Shown: positions 1-7,599, counted from the stretch's first letter. The stretch is DNA of 64,000 bases from Chryseobacterium ginsenosidimutans (GCF_024807225.1 NZ_JANUCO010000001.1:1240001-1304000); one strand, 5' to 3'. Notes: generated from the letters alone by a model not told the origin. Numbers and translations: made by a program.

Positions 1-381
1 CCAAGCGAAGAAGAGCAACCTGCAATTGCTTTATTAATTTCAATGACTGAAATTAAGGAAACGATTATTGCTTTACCAAAATTCAAAATAGAAAAATTGG
101 ATTGGATTGTCATTAATGATAAAGCATTATTTCTGGGAAACCCTTTATTAGGCTTTCCGGGAAAAACGTATTGGACGAAAGACGGACATCTTTTGCCGAC
201 AGGTTTTGATTTTGAGTTTAAAAATTTGAGTTCTTTATTGCAAAGAAAATATAATGCAAGTCAGGATCAATGGCTTTTATGGAATGAAAACGGAAGTGTT
301 TTGCATCTTAATAAAGATGATTTCCGAAAATTGTCTGTAAGTTCATTTCGTCTGACTGAAAAATCACAAGAATGGATGTAA
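1..381 (+). CDS. bpX-like protein of a MoxR-vWA-bpX system, 3' end only
   Basis: The reading frame is open from base 1 and ends with TAA at 379-381, so only the last 126 residues of a longer protein are visible. They are beta-rich with many aromatic residues (LDWIVINDKALFLG, KTYWTKDGHLLP, DQWLLWNENGSV), as expected for the propeller-like bpX domains that accompany MoxR AAA+ and vWA proteins. The next gene starts inside this one (10-base overlap), indicating translational coupling. The MoxR ATPase itself must lie upstream of the window if present. Family assignment rests mainly on the neighbours; the fragment alone would be called hypothetical. Confidence 0.5.
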   Translation, partial: PSEEEQPAIALLISMTEIKETIIALPKFKIEKLDWIVINDKALFLGNPLLGFPGKTYWTKDGHLLPTGFDFEFKNLSSLLQRKYNASQDQWLLWNENGSVLHLNKDDFRKLSVSSFRLTEKSQEWM

Positions 382-2765
382 AAGATTATTTCCAATCATA
401 CGAAGATTATTTCTGGGAGTGGACAACTGATGAAGATGTTCCGGATGTTTCCGGATATAATGAAAATAATCTTATTTCGATTCCGAATGTAGGACCGATT
501 GTTTACAGGTCTTACTTAATAGAAGTTTTAAAAGAATTTAGTCAGGATTTTCCGCATTTTGGTTCAATGCTTCTTGTTTTATATGCTCTTCAGGATGGAC
601 ATTGTATTATAGAAGATGCCATTTTTTCTTTAAAGAAAGAAAAAAATAGAATGTTCGCAAGGAATATCAGTGATGATATTGAGTTGACATTAAAACTTTT
701 AAAATCACTCAATGCTTTACCTAATTATTTTAAAAGAAAGCAAAATAAAATATTGCTTTTACAAACAATTTTTAAAAATTGTCACAATAGATTTTCATGG
801 GAAACATCAGATTATATTCTAAGAAAATATGAAAGAAATCCACAGAAATTATCAGAATGTGCTGAAAAAAAACAGTTGACTCAATCCATAGTTAATTACG
901 ATTTTAAAACTTTAGCAGTAATTTGTAAGAAATTCCCGACAACAGAATCCATCATCGAAGCAATGAAAGGAATCGTTGATATTCCCGAACTGGAAGACGA
1001 AGTTGTACAGGAAGAAACGACCGTAGAAACCGACAAAGATTTTATTCAGGAATTAATTGAAGAACCAAAAACTTTCCAGATCGGAAGTTTAATTAAAAGA
1101 ATCTGGAGCGGTCTGAAAATCCCGATGCGTCATCTTTCTCCCGGCGAACAGCCGATTGGAGGGATTTCTGATATGACCAATAAAGGCGATTTCAACAGAA
1201 TGCTTTTGTCCGAATTTGCCAATGAAGATGAGGTTTTCATGAACCGTGTTGCGAATAATGAAGCGTTGTACATTCAACGTGAAATTCCGCCTGAAGAAAA
1301 TATTTTTGAAAGAATTATTCTCATAGATACTTCCCTGAAAAACTGGGGAACTCCGAAGGTTTTGGCGTTTGCATCGGCGATTGCGGTAATTAAACATCCG
1401 AAAGCGCATTCCGAATGTAAGGTTTTTGCGTTGGGACAAACCAATATCCCGATTTCGTTGGATAAAGTAGATGAAGTGATAGAAAACCTGAATCAGGTGA
1501 GTCCGGTTTTGGAAGTTTCTCATGCACTGGAAAAGTTTTTTAATGAAGAACATACTGAAAAAGATCTGGAAGTTTTCTTTATCACGCATCAGGAAAATGT
1601 AGTCAACCAAAATCTTCAGAAAGTCATTCATGAAAACAGAGACCGACTGAAATTTTTGGTCACAACTTCTTCCGATGGCGAACTAAATTTCTACAAACAT
1701 CATAAGGGAACAAGAAAACATATTCAAAAAATTATTCTTCCGTTAAAAGAATTGTGGGCAAATCCGCCGCAACGACGACAGAAAGGAGATAATAATTCAT
1801 CAAAAAATTGGAAAAGGACAGATGTTCCTATTAATTATCCGATTCTATTTCCGACCCCGGTTAATAAAATGGCGACATTTTTATATGAAGGAGAGTTTTA
1901 TATTTTAAGCAATAAAAAGCAATTATTGAGAACATATCTGTCTGATAATTATTACAATAAAAGCTATTATGATTATTATAAAATTCATCATGGCTGTGAG
2001 GTTTTAATTGAAGATATTTCCTTGAAACCGAAAGGACAATTTGCATTGGCGAGAAATAAGCAGCAGGAATTTATTCTGTGTCAGTATCAACCGGATAAAA
2101 AGTTGATTTCTAAATTAAATTTAAATACAAAAGAATATTCTGAGTTGAATTTGACGGGGAAAAGAGTTCCTAATGATTTTAAATTGACTTATTTTAATAA
2201 AAGTTTTTATTTATATAGTGCTTCTTCTGTTTGGATTCATGAAATTAATATAGAAGGAAATATTTCAGTTGAAGAATCAAAAAACGATCATGATATTGCA
2301 AAAAATGATTCAAAAGTTGAGACTGAAATTAAAAAACTATCCAACAGCGGAATCAAGATTCTAAACAATTTCAGCAATATAGGAATCAATGCAGAAAAAA
2401 ATCTCGTGATTTCGAATAATGAATTGAATAAACTACACGATGATTCATTAACGTTATACAGAAACAGGCATCAGATAAAGATTTTTGCGAATCAGAATAA
2501 AAACAGGTTTACTTTTTCTGATGGAAGCGAGGTTATCACAGATTCTCGCGGAATGTTAACTTTCAAAAGCAGCAACAAAAATATCCCGGAATTCTATATT
2601 CCATCAACAGAATATGGGTTTTTGGCGTTGGCAACACATACGGAATTTGGAGGTTCAGAATATTATCTGCCGCAAAGCACATTATTAAAAATGAAAAAAA
2701 TGGAAGATATGTATGCTGAATGTTTAAAAAGATTTATTGATCAAATCTGGGAATATGGAGCTTAG
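372..2765 (+). CDS. vWA domain plus bpX-type propeller protein (MoxR-vWA-bpX system)
   Basis: 797 residues. The N-terminal 280 residues are mixed helical. A von Willebrand A-like domain follows, with a partial MIDAS motif (IILIDTSLKNWG, D near residue 318, D-x-S present, second serine replaced). From about residue 460 to the end the protein is a series of short beta-strand units (ATFLYEGEFYILSNKKQLL, FYLYSASSVWIHEI, YGFLALATHTEFGG), which fits the degenerate beta-propeller called bpX. In the described MoxR-vWA-bpX ternary systems these parts are thought to form an NTP-dependent remodelling or conflict complex. The ATG overlaps the upstream gene by 10 bases and the stop overlaps the next gene, so this is one operon. 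The family is recognised from domain order; exact bpX subtype not decided. Confidence 0.65.
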   Translation: MDVKDYFQSYEDYFWEWTTDEDVPDVSGYNENNLISIPNVGPIVYRSYLIEVLKEFSQDFPHFGSMLLVLYALQDGHCIIEDAIFSLKKEKNRMFARNISDDIELTLKLLKSLNALPNYFKRKQNKILLLQTIFKNCHNRFSWETSDYILRKYERNPQKLSECAEKKQLTQSIVNYDFKTLAVICKKFPTTESIIEAMKGIVDIPELEDEVVQEETTVETDKDFIQELIEEPKTFQIGSLIKRIWSGLKIPMRHLSPGEQPIGGISDMTNKGDFNRMLLSEFANEDEVFMNRVANNEALYIQREIPPEENIFERIILIDTSLKNWGTPKVLAFASAIAVIKHPKAHSECKVFALGQTNIPISLDKVDEVIENLNQVSPVLEVSHALEKFFNEEHTEKDLEVFFITHQENVVNQNLQKVIHENRDRLKFLVTTSSDGELNFYKHHKGTRKHIQKIILPLKELWANPPQRRQKGDNNSSKNWKRTDVPINYPILFPTPVNKMATFLYEGEFYILSNKKQLLRTYLSDNYYNKSYYDYYKIHHGCEVLIEDISLKPKGQFALARNKQQEFILCQYQPDKKLISKLNLNTKEYSELNLTGKRVPNDFKLTYFNKSFYLYSASSVWIHEINIEGNISVEESKNDHDIAKNDSKVETEIKKLSNSGIKILNNFSNIGINAEKNLVISNNELNKLHDDSLTLYRNRHQIKIFANQNKNRFTFSDGSEVITDSRGMLTFKSSNKNIPEFYIPSTEYGFLALATHTEFGGSEYYLPQSTLLKMKKMEDMYAECLKRFIDQIWEYGA

Positions 2766-4470
2766 AATAAAACCTTTTCCGAAAAATAATTTTCCTAAAA
2801 AAGCACTTTTAATAAAAGGTTCTTCACCTTCGACGTGGCTTCATGAGATGGAAATGTTGGGGATAAATTTAGATCAGGTTCAATCTTTTCCGATTCCTTC
2901 CAACGAGCCGAATGTTTTGTACGGATGCTTTTTAATTTTTCAAAATAATTCTCCCAACGAAATAGGAAGAAATTCTTATTTTCAATGTGTTGACAATAAA
3001 TTTTTTATTCCTGAAAACACTACTTTTTATCCAAAACTCAATCCTGAAGACTGGCAAAATGTTGAGGCCGAATTTCTGATTATGCATCCTGAATTTGGAT
3101 TGGTAAAATTAAATGAAGAAATCGATTGGATCTCCATCATTCAAAATCCAAAACAATCAGAAGATAAAATCCGAAAGCCATCAAACGGAGTGAAAATCCC
3201 TCAGAAAATTGAGAGCTATACGGTGGAAATGGATGATGAAAAAGTTTTAGAATCACTTCAAAAGCCACAAACCGAAGAAGAATGGATGAAAAATCTTCCT
3301 TTTGATATGAAAAAGGTGATGGCGGGAAATAAAAAAGAGATCGAAAAATATCTAGATTATATCGAAAAATATCCTGACAGAGCAGTAGATCTTGGAGTTC
3401 CGCTTGATGTGATGGGAACTTCAAGAGGTGATGGTTTTGCAAAATTTAAGTTTGAAAATACCTGGCTCGGAAAATTTTTCAGTGGAAACTCTTCAGATGG
3501 AACAAATTCTACGTATTCTCAAAAATACCGATGGATATTCTGGGTGTTTTTAATTGCTATCGGATTGGTAAGATTATTCATGTTTTTGAATAAAAAAGAA
3601 CCTGTACAAAACGCTCCGATGGCTTCATCCGGAAAGGTTTCGGATGTGGATAAAAATATGATGAAACCTATCGTTGCTTATCAATCCGGCGTTACGGATA
3701 TTGATATGAAGATTGATTCGATGTATGGAAAAAAGAGGCGTGAACTGACGGACGAGCACATGAAAGCATCATTATATCTTAGCGATCGAGATAACGGGAA
3801 AAGCTATGAAGAATATATAAAGAAAGGCGGAAGACCGATTAATAAAATTCAGGAAGATATTTTTAAATTTAATGATAAAAAAGATATTGCAACAGATTCT
3901 TTAAAAACAGTTTACAGTAAAAAAATCGTAAAATATTTAGCTCAAAACGAAGAAAGATATAAGAAAAAAATTACAGATTCTCTTAATGAAATAAGTTCCG
4001 GAAAACCTGCAGATCAGGGAATTGTAAAAACCATCTTGAAAAAGAAACAGATGTTGATTGAAGATTCATTGGGACGTCTTTACGGAACAAAAGAATATAT
4101 CGAACCGCCAATTGATCCGAATAAAGCAAAAAAAGTGGAAACACTGGAAAAGGAAAAACCTTACTCAAAACATAACATTTCTTTTTCGGAAATTATTTGG
4201 TTAATCATTTTCATGACAGGTGTTGTCGGACTGTATAATTTCATCATAAAAAGAAAATCTTTGAATATCGGAGGAAATAATGTTCCGAGTGGAATTAAAA
4301 TTTTTCTTGTCATTGTACTTGTTGCCATGTTGGCGTATATTTTCTATCCTTTGATCGAAATGTTCGGCTACAACTGGTTTGTATGGATTCTTATTATCGG
4401 TGTTGTGTTGCTTCTTTACCGTCTTTTTAGCGAAGATAAAACCATTTTAAAAACAGATAAAGATGAATAG
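2755..4470 (+). CDS. membrane bpX-like protein of the same operon
   Basis: 571 residues from the ATG at 2755, which overlaps the upstream stop by 11 bases; a TTG 18 bases earlier is possible but less likely. The N-terminal 140 residues resemble small bpX-type domains (LLIKGSSPSTWLHEMEMLG, VLYGCFLIFQNN). One membrane segment lies at about 258-278 and a C-terminal group of three at about 480-500, 515-536 and 541-558. Between them is a charged, lysine-rich region. The protein probably anchors the vWA/propeller complex at the inner membrane (inference). No enzyme motif is visible. The stop overlaps the next ATG by 8 bases. Confidence 0.55.
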   Translation: MELRIKPFPKNNFPKKALLIKGSSPSTWLHEMEMLGINLDQVQSFPIPSNEPNVLYGCFLIFQNNSPNEIGRNSYFQCVDNKFFIPENTTFYPKLNPEDWQNVEAEFLIMHPEFGLVKLNEEIDWISIIQNPKQSEDKIRKPSNGVKIPQKIESYTVEMDDEKVLESLQKPQTEEEWMKNLPFDMKKVMAGNKKEIEKYLDYIEKYPDRAVDLGVPLDVMGTSRGDGFAKFKFENTWLGKFFSGNSSDGTNSTYSQKYRWIFWVFLIAIGLVRLFMFLNKKEPVQNAPMASSGKVSDVDKNMMKPIVAYQSGVTDIDMKIDSMYGKKRRELTDEHMKASLYLSDRDNGKSYEEYIKKGGRPINKIQEDIFKFNDKKDIATDSLKTVYSKKIVKYLAQNEERYKKKITDSLNEISSGKPADQGIVKTILKKKQMLIEDSLGRLYGTKEYIEPPIDPNKAKKVETLEKEKPYSKHNISFSEIIWLIIFMTGVVGLYNFIIKRKSLNIGGNNVPSGIKIFLVIVLVAMLAYIFYPLIEMFGYNWFVWILIIGVVLLLYRLFSEDKTILKTDKDE

Positions 4471-5479
4471 GCAGAAGTTTATAGACAAATTTATGGCGGC
4501 ATTTTTTATTCTGGTGATCATAAAGGTTATCGGGATTTTGGCGCAGCTTTTTCATCAGAGTTTTTGGAGTGTTCTCGGTACGTTGGCGATTTTTGCTATC
4601 GTTGCTTTCATTATTTTTATGGTGCTTCTTCGCTTGGAAGACAAAGAAAAAACAGGAAATTCATCTGGAAGAAAAGGCAGCGGAGGAAGTTCTTATATTG
4701 AGACCTCACTTTTCGACAGAATCAGAAATAAATATGAAGATCTCGCCCAAAAGTATCTCGATGAAAAGGATTATAAAAAGGCAGCAAAAGTATATATGAA
4801 TCTTCTTCGGGACAATTATCGTGGTGCAAAAACTCTGGAAGAAGGAGGTTTTTATAATGAAGCCGCTGTGATTTATCTTAAAAAATTAAAAAACAAATCT
4901 GAAGCAGCAAACTGTTACGAAAAAGCAAAACAATACAGAAAAGCAATTGATTTGTATAAAGAGCTCGAACAAAAAGAAAAAGTAGGAGATCTGTACAGAC
5001 AAATTAATGATGCAAAAAACGCAAACACTTATTATCAAATGGTTGTAGACGATTATGTGAGCAATAATCAAATGGTAAAAGGCTCATTGATTTATCGTAA
5101 AAAAATGGAAATGCCGGAGGAAGCACAGAAGATTTTGTTGAAAGGTTGGGAAGAAGATCGGGATTCATTCAATTGTCTGAATAATTATTTTGCGAATATT
5201 TTTGATGTTAAAAAACTCGATCAGCAGATTCAGGAATTGTACGAGAAAACACCTTCGGATAAGAAGATCACTTATCTTGAAGCCATAAAATATGAATTTA
5301 AAAAAGATCCGAAACTTCAAAATACAACAAGAAATATCGCCTACGAAATCATCGCCGAAAAAGTAGCCACCCGTTCTGAAATTGTCAATGAATTAAAATA
5401 TTTTAATCCCGATGATGAGGTGATTTTAAAAGATATTTCGCGGTATAAAACAGGGAGGAATAGGATGTTTCGGAATTGA
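4463..5479 (+). CDS. TPR-repeat membrane protein, last gene of the MoxR-vWA-bpX operon
   Basis: 338 residues. Two membrane segments at about 10-33 and 36-57 (FAIVAFIIFMVLLRLE) are followed by a Ser/Gly linker and then helical repeats at about 85-220 with TPR-like spacing (YLDEKDYKKAAKVYMNLL, AANCYEKAKQYRKAIDLYKELE). The repeat part should face the cytoplasm as a scaffold. The start overlaps the previous stop. The following 430 bases hold only repeats, so the operon ends here. Family function is inferred from context. Confidence 0.6.
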   Translation: MNRQKFIDKFMAAFFILVIIKVIGILAQLFHQSFWSVLGTLAIFAIVAFIIFMVLLRLEDKEKTGNSSGRKGSGGSSYIETSLFDRIRNKYEDLAQKYLDEKDYKKAAKVYMNLLRDNYRGAKTLEEGGFYNEAAVIYLKKLKNKSEAANCYEKAKQYRKAIDLYKELEQKEKVGDLYRQINDAKNANTYYQMVVDDYVSNNQMVKGSLIYRKKMEMPEEAQKILLKGWEEDRDSFNCLNNYFANIFDVKKLDQQIQELYEKTPSDKKITYLEAIKYEFKKDPKLQNTTRNIAYEIIAEKVATRSEIVNELKYFNPDDEVILKDISRYKTGRNRMFRN

Positions 5480-5502
5480 TTATAAAACTTATTTAAACTT
5501 TT

Positions 5503-5610
5503 TTTGGAGCAATTTCCCGCTTTCCACTGTATCTTTTTGGTTACGGCTTCACTTCGCTCCGCCGCAACCAAAAAGGATGTCGTTTCAATCGGGGCTATCG
5601 TTATTGTCGT
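5503..5610. repeat. dispersed repeat family R2 (TTTCCCGCTTTCCACT type)
   Basis: It begins GCAATTTCCCGCTTTCCACT, continues to a poly-T/ATCTTTTTGG hairpin arm and ends in a GGGGCTATCG block. Related copies lie at 19127-19255 (reverse orientation), 23158-23270 and 48893-49008. All are intergenic. The outer ends can pair, so the element is a large imperfect palindrome. Confidence 0.6.
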
Positions 5611-5640
5611 CTATTTAAGCATTAAAAAATATTTACAGAG

Positions 5641-5724
5641 TTTGTCATTCCGTAGGAATCTAGACTCGAATCTTTCCTTCTTATTTTTTAATACTTTGCC
5701 TAGATTCCTACGGAATGACAAATT
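5641..5724. repeat. dispersed palindromic repeat family R1 (GTCATTCCGTAGGAATCTA)
   Basis: TTTGTCATTCCGTAGGAATC at 5641 and GATTCCTACGGAATGACAAA at 5703-5722 are inverted copies separated by about 40 bases. Further members occur at 12013-12098, 21217-21299, 23890-23962, 39693-39761 and, in short form, 49181-49210. The element could act as a bidirectional terminator or be a REP/MITE-like sequence. Confidence 0.8.
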
Positions 5725-5895
5725 TTCAAAATAAAAATTTAAACAGATTTCTTCTAGATCTTGAGGAATTAGATAAATCAATAAATGAAGAAAACGGAAA
5801 TAAAAAACTTTGAAAATGTTGATAACTAAGGTTCTCGAAGTCACCAATTTTTTCTTCATCACTCACAAAATATGTTAAAATTTAAGAAAAACATT

Positions 5896-5904
5896 TATCT
5901 TTGC
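5896..5904 (+). promoter_or_regulatory. Bacteroidota promoter (-7 TATCTTTG) of leader ORF 1
   Basis: TATCTTTGC is an exact match to the -7 consensus TAnnTTTG and lies 13 bases before the ATG of leader ORF 1. The -33 element is poor. Confidence 0.6.
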
Positions 5905-5916
5905 ACCAATATAATT

Positions 5917-6045
5917 ATGACAATACAAAGAGCACATATCAGTTTAAATCTATGCGATCGCCCTGCAATAAAGGGATCGTTTGGATATGAATGGATGATA
6001 TTGGATGAGGCGAAATGTGCTTGCTTTGAAAATTATTTACTGTAA
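5917..6045 (+). CDS. leader ORF 1, 42 aa, 19 of 20 amino acids
   Basis: Short ORF of 42 codons from ATG 5917 to TAA 6043-6045. It sits directly behind a good promoter and 31 bases ahead of an intrinsic terminator. Its composition is remarkable: Met, Thr, Ile, Gln, Arg, Ala, His, Ser, Leu, Asn, Cys, Asp, Pro, Lys, Gly, Phe, Tyr, Glu and Trp all occur, and only Val is absent. It uses 30 different codons, including ones that should be uncommon in an AT-rich genome (CGC, GCG, TCG, CTA). It has no signal peptide or membrane segment. The layout promoter, ORF, terminator is that of an attenuator leader peptide. It could instead be an unknown small protein. Confidence 0.55.
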   Translation: MTIQRAHISLNLCDRPAIKGSFGYEWMILDEAKCACFENYLL

Positions 6046-6076
6046 ACTCGTAAAAATTTAATCAAAATACTGCAGA

Positions 6077-6106
6077 AACGCCTCGATGATCGGGGCGTTT
6101 TTTGCG
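6077..6106 (+). terminator. intrinsic terminator after leader ORF 1
   Basis: AACGCC and GGGGCGTT pair around a GATGAT loop and are followed by TTTTTT. It lies 31 bases after the stop codon of leader ORF 1. Confidence 0.8.
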
Positions 6107-6330
6107 TTTTTAGGGCAGAAATTATTTAGAATGAAAAAAAATAACCATAAAAGTGAAAATTATTTAATCAATAATGAACAATTAATAAGAAAATAAAGCG
6201 TGATAAGTAACCCGATGAGAGACAGTCATTTAGGTAATTAAGATATCTGTAAAATATTACGGACAGAAATTCTCTATGCTGAAAATTAAACATAATTAAT
6301 TTATTTTCAAATAGTTAATTAAAAAATAAA
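6107..6330. other. AT-rich spacer between the two leader modules
   Basis: No ORF of interest and no clear repeat is seen here. It may be the untranslated 5' part of the second leader module. Confidence 0.4.
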
Positions 6331-6363
6331 TTTGTGAGTTAAAAAATTTCATACTTACTTTGC
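6331..6363 (+). promoter_or_regulatory. promoter of leader ORF 2 and the tRNA array
   Basis: TTTG at 6331-6334 and TTACTTTG at 6355-6362 fit the -33/-7 pattern with 20 bases between. The -7 box TTACTTTGCA is the same as at 18592 (permuted-tRNA ncRNA) and 21495 (Ro60 gene). Confidence 0.6.
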
Positions 6364-6427
6364 AACCGAAAATTAAAAGCAACACGTTTTTAATCTTTTC
6401 AAAAAAACAATTTTAAACAAGAATATA

Positions 6428-6559
6428 ATGAAACAATTACATAACATATCTAATCAGTATTCAAGACGACACGGACAAGAGCCGATGGGACTTGCATGTG
6501 TTCTTGATAGTGAATTTGTGGATAAAAGGTGCTTATATAAATGGGGTCAGCTAATGTAG
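6428..6559 (+). CDS. leader ORF 2, 43 aa, 19 of 20 amino acids
   Basis: 43 codons from ATG 6428 to TAG 6557-6559, about 65 bases downstream of the promoter and 18 bases ahead of a strong terminator that abuts the tRNA array. All amino acids except Thr occur, and 32 different codons are used, including rare types (CGA, AGG, CCG, CAC, CTA). 35 of the 43 residues belong to amino acids whose tRNAs are in the array downstream. There is no sequence similarity to leader ORF 1 beyond the shared complexity. The arrangement suggests a general sensor of tRNA shortage working by transcription attenuation (inference). Confidence 0.6.
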   Translation: MKQLHNISNQYSRRHGQEPMGLACVLDSEFVDKRCLYKWGQLM

Positions 6560-6577
6560 CGACACGTCAAAATATAT

Positions 6578-6609
6578 AAAGCGCCTCCCGAAAAGAGGCG
6601 CTTTTTTTT
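6578..6609 (+). terminator. intrinsic terminator (putative attenuator) before the tRNA array
   Basis: AAAGCGCCTC and GAGGCGCTTT form a perfect 10-bp stem with a CCGAAAA loop and a run of eight T. The tRNA-His gene starts three bases after the T run, so the array can be expressed only by read-through or antitermination, unless it has an undetected promoter. Confidence 0.85.
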
Positions 6610-6611
6610 AT

Positions 6612-6684
6612 GGTTTCTTTAGCTTATTTGGTAAAGCGCCGGTCTGTGGAACCGGAGAACAGGGTTCGATCCCCGGAGATACCC
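6612..6684 (+). tRNA. tRNA-His(GTG)
   Basis: Cloverleaf with anticodon stem CCGGT/ACCGG and loop CTGTGGA, C73 as expected for His. There is one mismatch in the acceptor stem (T-T) and one in the T stem (A-G). T rather than G at -1. It is the first gene of the array. Confidence 0.85.
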
Positions 6685-6692
6685 AAAGTGAA

Positions 6693-6766
6693 AATCTCAT
6701 AGCTCAAATGGTTAGAGCACCGGTCTTTTAAACCGGGGGTTGAAAGTTCAAATCTTTCTGGGGTTA
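6693..6766 (+). tRNA. tRNA-Lys(TTT)
   Basis: Acceptor AATCTCA/TGGGGTT pairs with two G-T wobbles. The anticodon loop CTTTTAA is closed by CCGGT/ACCGG and the T arm is GAAAG-TTCAAAT-CTTTC. A73 is followed by CA. Confidence 0.9.
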
Positions 6767-6770
6767 CAAA

Positions 6771-6844
6771 GATCTCGTAGCTCAATTGGATAGAGCATCG
6801 GTTTTCTAAACCGAGGGTTACGGGTTCGAACCCTGTCGAGGTCA
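6771..6844 (+). tRNA. tRNA-Arg(TCT)
   Basis: Acceptor GATCTCG/CGAGGTC, anticodon loop TTTCTAA, T loop TTCGAAC. All stems pair. A73 is followed by CA. Confidence 0.92.
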
Positions 6845-6849
6845 CAAAA

Positions 6850-6934
6850 GGAGAGTAGGCAAATATTGGTTTGTTGCGGCTTACTGCTAATGAGTTCTAC
6901 GACAGTAGTGAAGGTTCGATTCCTTTGCTCTCCG
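6850..6934 (+). tRNA. tRNA-Ser(GCT)
   Basis: Acceptor GGAGAGT/GCTCTCC and anticodon loop CTGCTAA. A class II variable arm CTAC-GACA-GTAG is present, as serine tRNAs require. The D arm is weak. G73 is followed by CA. Confidence 0.88.
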
Positions 6935-6943
6935 CAAAAAAAC

Positions 6944-7014
6944 GGTCTATTGAGGTAATGGTAACCTGTCCGACTGTCTCTTGGACACCGCGAGTTCGAT
7001 TCTCGCATAGACCG
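6944..7014 (+). tRNA. tRNA-Asp(GTC)
   Basis: Acceptor GGTCTAT/ATAGACC is perfect, with T arm GCGAG/CTCGC and G73 as usual for Asp, then CA. The anticodon loop reads CTGTCTC, putting a pyrimidine (T) at position 37, which is very unusual because 37 is nearly always a purine. Confidence 0.85.
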
Positions 7015-7018
7015 CAAC

Positions 7019-7076
7019 GATTCACGGAAAAATTTCCGATCCGACTGTCTCTCGGAAAAGAATTTTGAAGTGAATC
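7019..7076 (+). tRNA. miniature cloverleaf, tRNA-Asp-like (58 nt)
   Basis: GATTCAC/GTGAATC forms a perfect 7-bp acceptor-like stem that encloses three small hairpins: GGAAA-AA-TTTCC, CCGA-CTGTCTC-TCGG and AAAA-GAA-TTTT. The middle loop is identical to the unusual anticodon loop of the preceding tRNA-Asp. There is no TTCRANTC T loop, so a standard tRNA scan would miss it. It could be a decayed tRNA or a deliberate mimic of an anticodon arm. Confidence 0.5.
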
Positions 7077-7083
7077 TGCAAAA

Positions 7084-7155
7084 CTGGAAAGATAACGGTG
7101 GTTGTTTCCCCGCCTTGGACGCGGGAGGTCGCAAGTTCGAATCTTGCTTTCCAGA
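7084..7155 (+). tRNA. tRNA-Pro(TGG)
   Basis: Acceptor CTGGAAA/TTTCCAG and T arm GCAAG/CTTGC are perfect. The anticodon loop CTTGGAC is closed by CCCGC/GCGGG. The D arm is poorly formed. A73 is followed by CA. Confidence 0.88.
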
Positions 7156-7161
7156 CAATTT

Positions 7162-7234
7162 GCTCCATTCGTCTAATGGTTTAGGACGGCTGCCTTTCGA
7201 GCAGTAAATAAGAGTTCGATTCTCTTATGGAGTG
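7162..7234 (+). tRNA. tRNA-Glu(TTC), copy 1
   Basis: Acceptor GCTCCAT/ATGGAGT, anticodon loop CTTTCGA closed by GCTGC/GCAGT, T arm AAGAG/CTCTT. G73 is followed by CA. A second Glu gene lies at 8221. Confidence 0.92.
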
Positions 7235-7327
7235 CAATAATGTGAATGGTCAATAGTGAATTTCACTTCGTAAGTGAATTTGAAAATTGATAGCAAAGGG
7301 AATTGATAATTGGCAGTTCACATAAAA
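7235..7327. other. spacer with hairpin in the tRNA array
   Basis: TTCACTT-CG-TAAGTGAA forms a hairpin near 7261-7279, and GTGAA blocks at both ends can pair. No gene is seen. Confidence 0.4.
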
Positions 7328-7401
7328 GATTTCGTAGCTCAATGGGTTAGAGTATCGGTTTCATAAGCCGAAGGTTGAAGGTTCGAGTCCTTCCGAAATT
7401 A
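7328..7401 (+). tRNA. tRNA-Met/CAT
   Basis: Acceptor GATTTCG/CGAAATT, anticodon loop TTCATAA closed by TCGGT/GCCGA, T arm GAAGG/CCTTC. A73 is followed by CA. The paired first acceptor position (G-T) argues for an elongator Met, or an Ile tRNA with modified C34, rather than an initiator. Confidence 0.85.
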
Positions 7402-7409
7402 CAAAAAAT

Positions 7410-7481
7410 GATTCTGTAGCCCAATGGTAGAGCGCCGGTCTGTTAAACCGGAAGTTGAAAGTTCGAGCCTTTCCAGAATCG
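7410..7481 (+). tRNA. tRNA-Asn(GTT)
   Basis: Perfect acceptor GATTCTG/CAGAATC, anticodon loop CTGTTAA closed by CCGGT/ACCGG, T arm GAAAG/CTTTC, G73 then CA. The D stem has one mismatch. Confidence 0.92.
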
Positions 7482-7516
7482 CAAAAAACTAAATGTTAAT
7501 TGTTTCAAAGAGAAAG

Positions 7517-7577
7517 AAAAAGTTTGTCGAGAGCAGAAGATCTTTACGCCAAAAACACAATATAGACAGGCTTTTTC
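7517..7577 (+). repeat. hairpin element A (GTTTGTC...GACAGGC)
   Basis: GAAAAAGTTTGTC pairs with GACAGGCTTTTTC (13 bp with two G-T wobbles) around a 36-nt loop containing GCAGAAGATCTT. Related elements are B (7653-7721) and C (7907-7980). The outer stem bases differ between A and B but stay paired, so the structure, probably as RNA, is conserved. Confidence 0.65.
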
Positions 7578-7599
7578 TTAACTCAAAAAATGAAAATTA

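Larger units (their letters stand above)
5480..5895. other. intergenic repeat region
   Basis: No gene is supported. It contains two dispersed repeats (5503-5610 and 5641-5724, listed separately) and then an AT-rich stretch leading into the promoter of the first leader ORF. Confidence 0.6.

Noticed and set aside
1089..1631. 180-codon minus-strand frame inside the vWA/propeller gene
   Set aside because: It is a shadow of the plus-strand gene with no family features and no promoter.
6624..7158. Long minus-strand reading frames across the tRNA array
   Set aside because: They are antisense readings of tRNA T arms and anticodon arms; the tRNA structures explain the sequence fully.
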